The notes under the pieces are model-generated. The model was given only the letters and a program-made list of their open reading frames with translations, was not told the DNA's origin and ran no database searches. Shown in pieces: positions 1 to 9,448 of a DNA stretch of 64,000 bases. Where the stretch lies: assembly GCA_018340805.1 (NCBI GenBank), contig JACMZG010001914.1, positions 42,140,797-42,204,796 on the forward strand, written 5' to 3'. Both the position numbers and the translations under genes were made by a program. Source of the stretch: Microvelia longipes. Its lineage: Eukaryota; Arthropoda; Insecta; Hemiptera; Veliidae. Position 1 is the stretch's first letter. Each line of letters opens with the position of its first letter.

Positions 1-235
1 ATATATATTAGCAGTGGAAAGAATTAGCAACCTAGCTAAACCTAACTCACTTGACTCTAACTAACTAAGCACTATAAAAGATTCCTCACTTATCCCCTGC
101 ATCGCTATAACTGAATATTTTTCGTTAAAAAAGTTTCTGTTTCGTGACTGGACCTGACTCCTTCAAGGATTTATCATCACGACCCCATATTTTTTAAATT
201 AATAGAAGTATCAAACTTCATCCCTATCGCAGTTT

Positions 236-833
<598 letters not shown>

Positions 834-1204
834 TTTTTAGTGCATTTCCTTGTAAAACTCCGGAAAAATTAAATAACAAGTTTTGACGCTACTGCCTTAC
901 CGATTATGTATTATTTATTATGCATTTACCGAAAACTTAATCAAGAAATAAATTTCGAAGCAAGAAAAGAACAGATTTCAATCGCTTTGAGTATTTTAAT
1001 TGGTTCTTTTGACTGCGGAACTATGATCTCGCGAAAACGAGTGAAACCAGTCCGGAGTAAATAAAAGACTACTTAACAACGGCGGTAAAATACCCGTTTA
1101 GAGGCTTGCGGCCCATTAGGGATAACCCCTGCGGGAACCACCTCTAGTAGTCGTGGCAACCGTTACGGTCAAAGTGTAATCTAAACTTGGCGAAATTTAT
1201 ATTA

Positions 1205-1300
1205 ACTGAGAGCGTAACCTGGGATGCGAACCCCAGACCTCCGTGGTGTCAAAGGTCAGTTTAATAACTGACGCATTAACTACCACGATCACGGAGGCAG

Positions 1301-1302
<2 letters not shown>
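1205..1302 (-). other. tRNA-like pol III module
   Basis: Read on the minus strand it has an A-box-like GTGGTAGTTAATGCG, an anticodon-arm-like hairpin GTCAGTTATTAAACTGAC, and a B-box-like GGGTTCGCATCCC. The anticodon loop is not the normal 7 bases and the acceptor stem is poor. This is better read as a tRNA-derived SINE head or tRNA pseudogene than as a working tRNA. Confidence 0.5.
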
Positions 1303-1497
<195 letters not shown>

Positions 1498-1586
1498 CGA
1501 GCATTTTTATCGTTTTCGGTGTTTTTATGGTGCTAAGGGTTGTTTTGTGGAGGTGTTAAGACTATTTATCATTAGATAATAGTTGA

Positions 1587-2006
1587 CACAAAATATGTGT
1601 CATCATGAAGTCGAATGATGAAACAGTTCCCAGATGTAGCATTGCTCTTTCTTGCTACATTTCCTAGGTGTCTCTTGCACATTTATATTGTGTCAACTAT
1701 TCATGTTTTGCAAAACACGGTAGTATCAAATGATATATGTTTTGCTTGCCATGCATGAATGCGGTAAGAGAGCACCGCTCGTTTCTAGTAAATACATTAA
1801 ATTCTTCGAAATATATTGAAGGTCAGATTGAGTTCAGGCTCTGTCGGCGACCTGATGAGTTAGACGTAACGAAACAGAGTGGGACATGACATTATGTCCA
1901 GCCATCAATGATGACGAATGTCGAATAATGGAACAGTTCCCAGATGTAGCATTGCTTATTGCTTGTTACATTTTCTAGGTGTCTCTCTCACATTTATTTT
2001 GTGTCT
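1587..2006. repeat. Insertion with two direct repeats flanking a ribozyme-like motif
   Basis: A roughly 80-bp segment beginning CAGTTCCCAGATGTAGCATT occurs near 1625 and again near 1932, about 309 bp apart. Each copy continues through CTAGGTGTCTCT to ATTTGTGTC-like sequence. Units 2-4 lack this block at the equivalent site, so it is a unit-1 insertion. The spacing resembles about 1.3 monomers of a tandem or LTR-bounded element. The hammerhead-like motif lies between the repeats. Confidence 0.6.
1839..1879 (+). ncRNA. Hammerhead-ribozyme-like motif (type III order)
   Basis: In order: CTCTGT then C (a GTC cleavage triplet), GGCGAC, the core CTGATGA, stem II GTTA-GACG-TAAC, the core GAAA, then CAGAG. 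CTCTGT pairs with ACAGAG to give a 6-bp stem III, and stem II is 4 perfect pairs. All conserved core bases of the hammerhead family are present. The weak point is stem I: only six bases separate the cleavage site from CTGATGA (one G-C pair closing a GCGA tetraloop). Self-cleavage is therefore uncertain, and it may be a decayed copy. Confidence 0.6.
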
Positions 2007-2290
2007 ATTTAATGTACTTAGGGTTTCCAGGTTCAAATCTTAGCAATGGCGATACGATATTTTTTTATTTTTCACACAATTTATGTTTATAATTAAAACA
2101 TTTTTCTGGCGCAGGTTCGCATGCCGGGCGAATTTTCTTTGCAATGCATGTCTCCTTGCTCTACAATTCAAGTCTTGCTTAACTTTCCGGTTTATGAGCC
2201 TCTGAACCACTGTTATTAACTTCTGCTTTTGCTGCGAAACAAAAAGTTTTACAAATTTTTTCCGGAGATTCCTAAGGGAATGCGCTAAAA

Positions 2291-2899
2291 AATTGAATTT
2301 AGCATAAAATAAGCTATTTACGAGCGCCAAAATTATAATAATAATAATATATTTGTTTAAAACAATAATGTTCTTTACAAAGGGGTAGTTGTAAAACATA
2401 AATAAAATTAATTTAGTCTCCTTAAATTAAATTATAAAATTAAGTTACAATATTGCAAAATGTAAAAACATATTAATATGTAAATCAAAATATTTGGAAA
2501 AAATATATGTAACCATAGCATCAGTAAAAAAATAAATTATAGAATAATAGAATTAACATAAATAGCTTCTCTTAAAGTAGTCAACATTAGTATTTCAACA
2601 TGTTCAATATTAAATTATATTTCTTCTAAGTAATTATATCTAGTCAACCAAAGTGAATCGATTAATTTAAATATTGGTTTAAATTTTGTATCATTTAAAA
2701 TACGAGCGCCAAAATTGTTGTGCAGAGTTGATTTTAAAATGATGACCACAGTCTAATTTGTGAAATGCCATATTTCAAGTCCCAACTTAAAATATGGCAT
2801 TTTTTCAGAGCTTACTCTTTTAATCTTAAGGGCAGGGATTCATACTTACTTCTAAAAACTCATTTTTTTGGGTGATAAGTCTCAGTTTTGACATAATAG
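2291..2899. other. AT-rich spacer, no gene seen
   Basis: Very AT-rich with no usable open frame. The part near 2740-2900 (AATATGGCATT, TTTTGGGTGATAAGTCTC) matches 15960-16130 of unit 2 and marks the end of shared sequence before the receptor terminal exons. Confidence 0.6.
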
Positions 2900-2917
2900 T
2901 TCAGCAACAAATGTTCA

Positions 2918-3043
2918 TTTCCCGCTGTTAACTGATACACGTTATCTATGATTCCTGTGTTGCGTCTTCTATTTATTCGGAACTGCTGTTTAAGGTCCTC
3001 TAAGACACGTTTCTTACAGACGAACAGAACGAAAACAAAGACA
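2918..3043 (-). pseudogene. Duplicated fragment of the receptor terminal exon
   Basis: The minus strand encodes GVFVFVLFVCKKRVLEDLK followed by a QQFRINRRRNTG-like tail, clearly the second half (TM7 and tail) of the receptor terminal exon at 3425-3680. The TM6 half and its splice acceptor are missing; upstream is plain AT-rich DNA. It lies about 400 bp downstream of the full terminal exon in gene order. The same arrangement recurs at 53862-53985 in unit 4, so the duplication predates the split of those units. A working alternative terminal exon is unlikely. Confidence 0.7.
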
Positions 3044-3050
3044 CCAAGTA

Positions 3051-3424
3051 GGGGTAAAATAAACTTAAATCAAAATATCTATGTATCAATCAAATTAAAT
3101 ATATTTAATTTGATTGCATATTATAATTATAAATGGATAGTTACAATAATATTGAATTTAATATTATTATTAAATGAATATTACTAAGTATAATAATCCG
3201 TATTAAATCGAAATATATGAAAATTATCCAAAACAGCACGTTTTTCCAATTTAAAATCCAGTACGATTTTACGCTTCTCTCAAGTATAGGTGTTTAATTG
3301 ATCATTTGAGATTTTCGTTTTAAAATTGTACTTAAATTGCTTCTTAAACTGCTTCTTAACTTGTTAGTTTATATTTTTGCTTAGATATATTTAAGTACAT
3401 TTTTACTACTGCACTATCATGAGA
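3051..3424. other. AT-rich 3' flank of gene A
   Basis: Lies between the exon fragment and the terminal exon stop codon. It would hold the 3' UTR of gene A. No clear polyadenylation hexamer stands out and no other gene is seen. Confidence 0.5.
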
Positions 3425-3680
3425 TTAGTTAGTAGCTGCTAACTGATATCCATTATTTACGTTTCCTGTGTTGCGTCTACTTTTTTTTCGGAATTGCTGT
3501 TTAAGGTCGTCAAAGACGCGTTTCTTACAGACGAACAGAACGAAAACAAAGACGCCTTGCAGAGTCGTCATAGTGTCTGTAAGGTAGAAGATGTACTTGT
3601 TCAGGGGAAGTCGCCACGACAGGATTTCCATGAACCAGTTCACTCCCATCAGTATGAACAGGTTGATGTACACTTTCAAT
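3425..3680 (-). CDS. Methuselah-like GPCR gene A, terminal exon (TM6-TM7 and tail)
   Basis: Last coding exon of a Methuselah-like class B receptor, a plasma-membrane GPCR. After a CTTTTCCAG acceptor it encodes LKVYINLFILMGVNWFMEIL (TM6, with the family-typical LMGxxWxxEI), then a short loop, then TM7 with LQGVFVFVLFVCKKRVFDDL, ending QLAATN-stop. The first base completes an AGA codon with the last two bases of the TM5 exon (AG|A), so the two join in frame as ..SNSHR-LKVYINL. The tail after TM7 is about 30 residues, basic and Asn-rich. Ligand unknown. The identification rests on TM5-TM7 motifs read directly. Confidence 0.85.
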
Positions 3681-4802
3681 CTGGAAAAGTGTCAGAATCA
3701 CGTACAGTATAGGTTTGGTATCATTTGAGTGGGGTGAAAAAAATAGAGAAGGAGGTTAGTTCCTACTATAGAAATCTTTTGTTGCTTTAGACCAAGGATC
3801 TTACATAAAGGGAATGACGCATTAAGGAACTTTTCTGACCCCATGGAAGTCGTATGAGATAGAGAAATTGAAGCAAAATTACCTTTCCCACGGTTACAAT
3901 AAAAAAAAGGCGCCAAACGCAGGTTATGTAGCAAGGTTATCAAGTTTGCTTCTTAACTTTCTTCTGTGCTTCTCGTGATTGTTACATTTGTGGTGCTTGT
4001 TAAGTCATTTATGCTTATTTAATGTTAAATTTTAGACTCTACTTAACCACTTCAGTGAGTGATAATTTAGGCGTGTCTATAACCTTCTCAAGCAATAAAC
4101 AATGGGAAATCATTGAGAGGTAAGTTTGCCTCTAAAATTTAAGACCTGCGCTGTTATAAGAATTATGAGCATGCACGGTTTGTACCAAGCATGTGCAGTT
4201 CGTTTTTGATGTGTGTTTCGTGTTGAATTGTCTCTATTTTTTGGTTTTCGACGGGTTCTCTTTTTTGTATAGCAAATCGATTTAGTGCGTCATCCCCTTT
4301 ATTCAAGATCCTTGCTTTAGACCGACATAGTCAGTCTAAATAACAGCAATAAATTCTTTTAGAGAAACAAGGCGGTAAATAGATATAGCGATTCTATTAG
4401 GCAGATATCATGATCTTTTAATTTTTCTTATTTAAACCACAGGCGTATAGAATAAGTAATGTGTTGTATTGAGAATCCGAGACGGACATTTCTTATGAAT
4501 TATCCGTTTCAGTTTTTAAGGAACCTATTCGGTAATTTTTAGCCTGTCTATATAGTCAACCTTTAGTTGTTCTGAGGTGTATGACTTAATTATTCTTTAT
4601 ATGATGCAATGTGATTTCTACTGGTGATGACTCTATGTACACATTTAACGCTAGTTAGTCTTACGTGTTTTTATTTGACTGGTTCAACCCTTTATCTATG
4701 TCTTAATGAATACGTCATAGATGAAGTTTTACGTCATGTGCCACTAAAACCACTTTAAAATCAACTTTTAGAACAGATAAGTCAAACGCTACTGATATTT
4801 AC
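3681..4802 (-). other. Gene A intron between TM5 and TM6-7 exons
   Basis: Begins GTAAAT after the TM5 exon and ends CTTTTCCAG on the minus strand. No coding potential. 3720-4370 is shared with 54660-55370 of unit 4, so intron and exons duplicated together. Confidence 0.75.
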
Positions 4803-4965
4803 CTATGGCTGTTACTCCTATTTGTGGATATATTCTCAGATCTAATCATATCAGTTTGTTTGGAGTGCTTGTAAATAAAAACAGCTGTCGTGAGGAACAT
4901 GATTATATTTGCCCCTATCATTATTCCTATTGGTCCGTATATGTACAACCATACTTGCACTTCAC
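4803..4965 (-). CDS. Methuselah-like GPCR gene A, TM5 exon
   Basis: The acceptor CTTTTCAG is followed by GTGAAGTGCAAG, read as (G)EVQVWLYIYGPIGIMIGANI (end of extracellular loop 2 plus TM5, with the family-typical YGPI and N of TM5). The exon continues through HSKQTDMIRS to SNSH and ends AG before GTAAAT. It enters in phase 1, completing the GGT codon begun by the TM4 exon. It is 163 bp, one codon shorter than its homologue at 56788-56953 (one Leu fewer). The frame is open throughout. Confidence 0.85.
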
Positions 4966-6417
4966 CTGAAAAGATAATAATTCGTTTTTCATGTATTATG
5001 AATCATTCCACCTTTTCTATAACTAGAAAATTAATGTAGCAAAACCTTGCTTTGGAGTTAGGAAAATCAAATTTAACATATAAATCAAAATATTGTTTTC
5101 TTAAATTCAAAGAGAGTGTTGATTTTTAAATGTAAAACTAAATTATCCGTTTTAGGAAATTTTATTTCCTGAATTATAAAATAAAATTTCATAATTCATA
5201 ATTTTTTTAAATTTCATTTTCTGGGATTTTATTTTAAAACCCTTTAAACCTCATAAGAGGTTTTTAACAAGTTATATGTTTGTATGTGTGTGCGTCTGTT
5301 ATAATCGTATCTCCCAGTGTGATTGTGTGATCTCCAACTTCGCATAATCTTAAATGAGACAAAGTTCCGATCTTTACTCGGTTTTATTAAATTATTTGAA
5401 TTTTTGGCGGAAATTTGTAACCTTGACAAATGTAAACAAATTTTTACGTCTAACAAAAGTGTTGCACTAATTAATAACTATGTTCGCTTATAACTTTTTC
5501 ATTAATTAGTAGATTTTGATCAGAGTTGTTTTATATTTATTCCTATTTTTTTGCGGTTCAAACAACGTATTATATGTCAAAAACACGTGTATACTTTTGG
5601 TATTATTAAGCGTTAAAATTTTAAATTTCAAAAGTAAATAATTTCAAAATGGCGGCCAATATCAAAACGAAATTTGGGAGATTTGTTTGTCATATTGAGA
5701 GGTATATTCCCGCCAAATTTCAAGTTCATCGGGTCATTATCGTTTTTTTTTTTTAATTTTTGCTGACTAAGGAAATAGGGTTAATGGTGACATAAAATTT
5801 TGATATTCCGGGCAGAACAACTAGACCCAAAGACTGATTTTTGTACCAAGTTTCAACTATCTAGCATAAACACAGTGGGAGTTATGCGTGACACAGACAC
5901 ACACACACAGACAGACAGACATCAAGCTGAAATCGGTTCAGATGGTCCTAAAACATCTTAAATGTATAATTCAAGTGAAATCTCGGGTTAAAATTTTTTG
6001 GGTGGAACCAAAACTTTTCCTCTATATACCTTCTTGTATAAGAAGGTGAGGAAAAGTAATAAAATGTTGAGTGAAAATATCTAAAGTTTTAAATATTTAA
6101 AAAAAAATCATAAAACACTGCAAAATAGTCCGATTGTTTTGAGATTTGGCAAGCATGTAACCATGTAAGAGACTAAGATATGTGTCAAGTTTCATCTTAT
6201 TATAAGCATTAGTTCAATTTTTATCAAATGACTTGTGTACGTTTTTCAAAAAATTGTAAATAATCGGAAAATAAGCCGATTGAGTTGAAAATTGGCTCAA
6301 GTGTAAATCTTTACGGTAATAATAAATAAGTACACTTAGTTTCGTTTTAATACAACAAGTATATCTATGGTTAATTAAAGAATCAGCTACCGTCGATACT
6401 TGCTGTTGGTTTTTGTT
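4966..6417 (-). other. Gene A intron between TM4 and TM5 exons
   Basis: Non-coding. 5220-6055 is a fold-back-type repeat: a left arm near 5230-5330 (TAAACCTCATAAGAGG, TGTGTGCGTCTGTTATAATC) and a right arm with CACAGACACACACAC and a TAAGAAGGTGAGG end. 6060-6417 is the upstream part of the 5S-SINE-associated repeat. Most of it recurs at 21210-22298 in unit 2. Confidence 0.6.
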
Positions 6418-6593
6418 GGATCATAAATGTTAAGAAGCATAGAGCGTGGTTAGTGCATTATGGGTGACCGGTGAGAATGAAGCGGATGTATTTACTATCT
6501 GAGGACGAGCAAAGCGAGTCTGAAGTTAGAAGTATGAGCGTAGCGAATCCGATGTAATGAGGAAGTCCGAGGTAACCTGTACTCGATTTTTTT
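6418..6593 (+). mobile_element. 5S-rRNA-derived SINE (SINE3-like), copy 1
   Basis: The head GGATCATAAATGTTAAGAAGC, then GAGCGTGGTTAGTGCATT and ATGGGTGACCGGTGAGAAT, follows the internal control region of 5S rRNA (A box, intermediate element, C box). The body has AGCAAAGCGAG and GAGCGTAGCGAATCCGATGT motifs and ends CTCGATTTTTTTT, a pol III terminator. Family copies sit at 13149, 22299, 31120, 40173, 49212, 58384 (minus) and 59457. Confidence 0.8.
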
Positions 6594-6650
6594 TACTTTA
6601 CCCCGTATTTTTTATTTTTAAGTTAGATATTGCTTTTCTTCTTTTATTAC

Positions 6651-6835
6651 CTATTAGAAAGCATTTATGGCCGCCAATATAAGGTTTGAAGTCGCTGCTG
6701 TAATGTATGATGTTGCTATACTCCAGAATAATGGTCACAACTGATATAATTAGAGGTCCTCCCCCATCCATAGCAGCTGTAAAGGATTAGTTTTTTCATT
6801 TTGCCTGATTTTCTCTCGTTTGCTTTTCCAGTACT
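6651..6835 (-). pseudogene. Methuselah-like GPCR gene A, TM4 exon (frameshifted)
   Basis: Corresponds to the intact exons at 22528-22712 and 61444-61628, which read VLEKQTRRKSGKMKKLILYS then CYGWGGPLII (TM4) and end KCFLIG before a GTAATA donor. In gene A one T is missing near 6812, which brings in a TGA early in the exon. An extra C in the CCCCC run near 6772 returns the frame afterwards. About 40 bp are therefore out of frame. Splice sites (TTTCAG acceptor, GTAATA donor) and phases are intact, so either the gene is recently broken or both indels are sequence errors. Everything after TGGGG reads as in the intact copies. Confidence 0.75.
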
Positions 6836-6956
6836 CTGAAATAGAATAGAAAATTGTTTAAGGAATTTTCAAGAAAAAATGAGCTTATGAGATTGGATTC
6901 ATGGAGAGGGAGTTGGGACGGTAGATTTTTCAAAAAAAGGGGGTCTTCCTGATCAG

Positions 6957-6958
<2 letters not shown>

Positions 6959-7021
<63 letters not shown>
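6959..7021. repeat. (TA)n microsatellite
   Basis: Pure TA run. It is the counterpart of the much longer arrays at 22838-23027 and 40709-40918. Confidence 0.97.
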
Positions 7022-7025
<4 letters not shown>

Positions 7026-8057
7026 GATATTTACGAGATTAGTGTGTCATAGGCGTTTCTGTGATACGCAATAACTTTCGAACGCTTTGTTGGGTCGAAA
7101 TGAAACTTAGTAAAAAAATTTACCTTGCTAACCCTCGAACCCTATTTTTATGAAATATGTGTGACGTCATCAACTCACTACAATGACTCCACAAACAAAA
7201 ATCACTTATCCTCATATATTGTTACTATGTATGGTTTACAAACGTAAGAAGTTTTATTGTATTATTGATTAGTTTAGGTTTTATTGATTGACATATATTT
7301 GTCAAACAAAACATTATGTCATTGATTGACATAGTGTAAACAAATCACGTATTTATACTAATTCATTCGAAAATTCCCTTATATCGTGGCAAAATGCCAC
7401 TTATATAAACCAGTAATATGTCGGACTAATAAAATACGACACCATGTGGTCGGGAAGTGGCTACAGGGAGGTGGGTGGCCACAATGTGGCTCCCAGCGCC
7501 AACGCCGTGTAGCGGCTAAGAGGCAGTCCAAGAGGCTAAGTCCTCTTGCATTGGTTTATGACTTTGTGATTTTCATGAACAAAATAAAGTAACGTTGTTT
7601 ATAAAGAATTAGGCAACATATCATCTATGTCTGTATTCACAAGATCAGTCCATGTGAAGTGTAAAATTTGGCAATTATGAGGTGGAAATCATATATGTAT
7701 AAGCAAATCAAGTTCTTTAACTTCCTCTTTACATCCGAACAACATTATAAGTTTCATTTTTAGACGCAACCTCGTTAGAGATGTAGCACTCAGAGTCGTT
7801 GCCAGAGCTTACACTAAAAATAAACTTGTCTTTAAATGTGGACATGGCGAAAGACATACTTTACTATCGATCGTCGATATCTGTGTGGTTTTTCTTTGTG
7901 TGCAAGAGTTTTTGACAGATAGACTAACTTATTCGTGAACAAGAAATTCTTTGGATATACTGTTTTTAGCGATAGGTAAAAGTGACTTGTAGGACTTAAT
8001 AGGAGGAATCACTCAGTGGTGATACTCCGACTTTCTGACTTAAAACTAATTCCCATT
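7022..8057. other. Gene A large intron, repeat-derived segment
   Basis: No gene. 7022-7180 has the recurring module of TA array, TTTCGAACG, GAAATGAAAC and GTGACGTCATCAAC seen beside other TA arrays. 7310-7345 repeats ATTGATTGACATA. 7440-7545 is a GC-rich patch (GTGGCTACAGGGAGG, GTAGCGGCTAAGAGGC) related to the hairpin cluster at 61190-61435. Confidence 0.55.
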
Positions 8058-8189
8058 GTATTATCATTACCTGAAAGCCAGCATGATGTCTTATTATCAT
8101 TAACTAATAGTCAGCATGATGTCGTATTATCATTACCTGATAGCCAGCATGATATCGTATTATCATTACCTGAAAGCCAGCATGATGTC
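8058..8189 (+). repeat. 33-bp tandem repeat, 4 units
   Basis: Four 33-bp units of GTATTATCATTACCTGAAAG plus CCAGCATGATGTC. On the plus strand each encodes VLSLPESQHDV with small changes (LLSLTNSQHDV, VLSLPDSQHDI). An ATG frame runs from 8016 through the array to 8309 (97 codons) and ends in unique sequence after EAHDVQPEEHCKK. Units 2 and 3 have 16 units at the same site. It lies in a receptor intron on the opposite strand, so coding is doubtful, but the kept 3n period and open frame are noted. Confidence 0.85.
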
Positions 8190-8582
8190 GAAGCACATGA
8201 CGTTCAACCAGAAGAACATTGCAAGAAAAGCATACTGCATTATATGACCTGTCAACAGTTGCAATTCGTTGCATCATTAGTGCATTTTGAAAGACTCGTC
8301 TTCATTTAAAATAAATTTAATATTAAAATTAAATAAGTTTAGGAACTTTTAGCCATTTGGTTATTTGGTGATCCGTACCCGCTGATTCTTTAATTTTAAT
8401 GTAAATTAAATATTTAATTTATATTAAATGTAACTCTAGAGTTTTCCTATTAAACGCATAAGAACCAGATGATCTGAAAAATCTGAGAATCCGAGGTTTT
8501 TTCAAAAATCAAAGAAACAGAATGAATAAAAAAATATCCATTCTCTATTATTTAAATTATAAGCGCTAGTGGATTTTTTACC
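8190..8582. other. AT-rich intronic spacer
   Basis: No gene or RNA recognised. Matches 24646-25160 in unit 2. Confidence 0.6.
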
Positions 8583-8929
8583 ATAAGGATGTAAATAAAA
8601 GTCTATCCACAAGTAAATTTCAACCAATGTAATGATGACAAAACCGGCTTTCAACCTAATACAGGTCATCCTCAGTGCCGGTGAGAAGAAGCTAATTTTT
8701 CCTCTTGAGTCTTGTTGTTAGATTTGAGACTGGATGCAGACAGTCCAATCCAGTCTGCATCCATGCATGAGTCTGCATTCAGTCTCAAATCTAACAACAA
8801 GACTCAAGAGGAAAAATTAGCTTCTTCTCACCGGCACTGAGGATGACCTGTATTAGGTTGAAAGCCGGTTTTGTCATCATTACATTGGTTGAAATTTATT
8901 TGTGGATAGACTTTTATTTACATCCTTAT
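8583..8929. mobile_element. Fold-back (long inverted repeat) element, unit 1 only
   Basis: Two near-perfect arms of about 159 nt (8583-8741 and 8771-8929) around a 29-nt centre. The outer end is ATAAGGATGTAAATAAAAG. Unit 2 has the uninterrupted site near 25150. ATTCATTCTCT-like sequence flanks both sides here, consistent with a target duplication of about 11 bp. No coding capacity. Each arm carries an ACCGGCACTGAGGATGACC segment followed by TTGAAAGCCGG. Confidence 0.8.
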
Positions 8930-9384
8930 TCATTCTCTGTTTACATGTTTTGATTTTTCATATTTTATCTTTTTATTTTTTTAAATGTAAGATTGTAGTG
9001 TCTTTTTCAGTAGTTTGTATTGTATTGTTTGTATTGTACGTTTTTTTATCAGTTGATTGATGTTTTTCAGTTTTCGTTGACTGTACTTGTTTTTATAGTT
9101 CTCTTATATTTTGTTTCTGTATAAGTTTTCGAAACGTTGATTTTGGATCGAGTACTTGAGCTGAGGAGGTGTTTTAGTAGTAGTAGTAGTAGTAAAGGTG
9201 GGGAAGATCCTAGATCTTAGCAATTATGTCTCTGGGACGCTTTTTGCCAGCCTCAAGAACGTCCTCACCTCTTACCTAATAGAATCTCTATTCTCTTTGA
9301 ACCTGTCTGATTCCTTAATGAACTTCGTGGAGGTGTTTTAGTATTAATATTTATTACCGGTTGGGTTGAGTGTTGTGGTTTTGT

Positions 9385-9390
<6 letters not shown>
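8930..9390. other. Intronic spacer, no gene
   Basis: T-rich unique-looking sequence shared with 25160-25450, plus a TAG/TAGTAG run at 9174-9195 found only in unit 1. Confidence 0.6.

Positions 9391-9447
<57 letters not shown>
9391..9447. repeat. (TA)n microsatellite beside mariner insertion
   Basis: The transposon's left end follows the TA run directly, as expected for TA-targeting elements. Confidence 0.95.

Positions 9448-9448
<1 letters not shown>

Noticed and set aside
8660..8890. Second hammerhead ribozyme in the fold-back arms (CACTGAGGATGACCT..AGGTTGAAAGCCGG)
   Set aside because: It resembles the core, but CTGAGGATG is not CTGATGA, and the outer stem pairs the wrong strands for a hammerhead.
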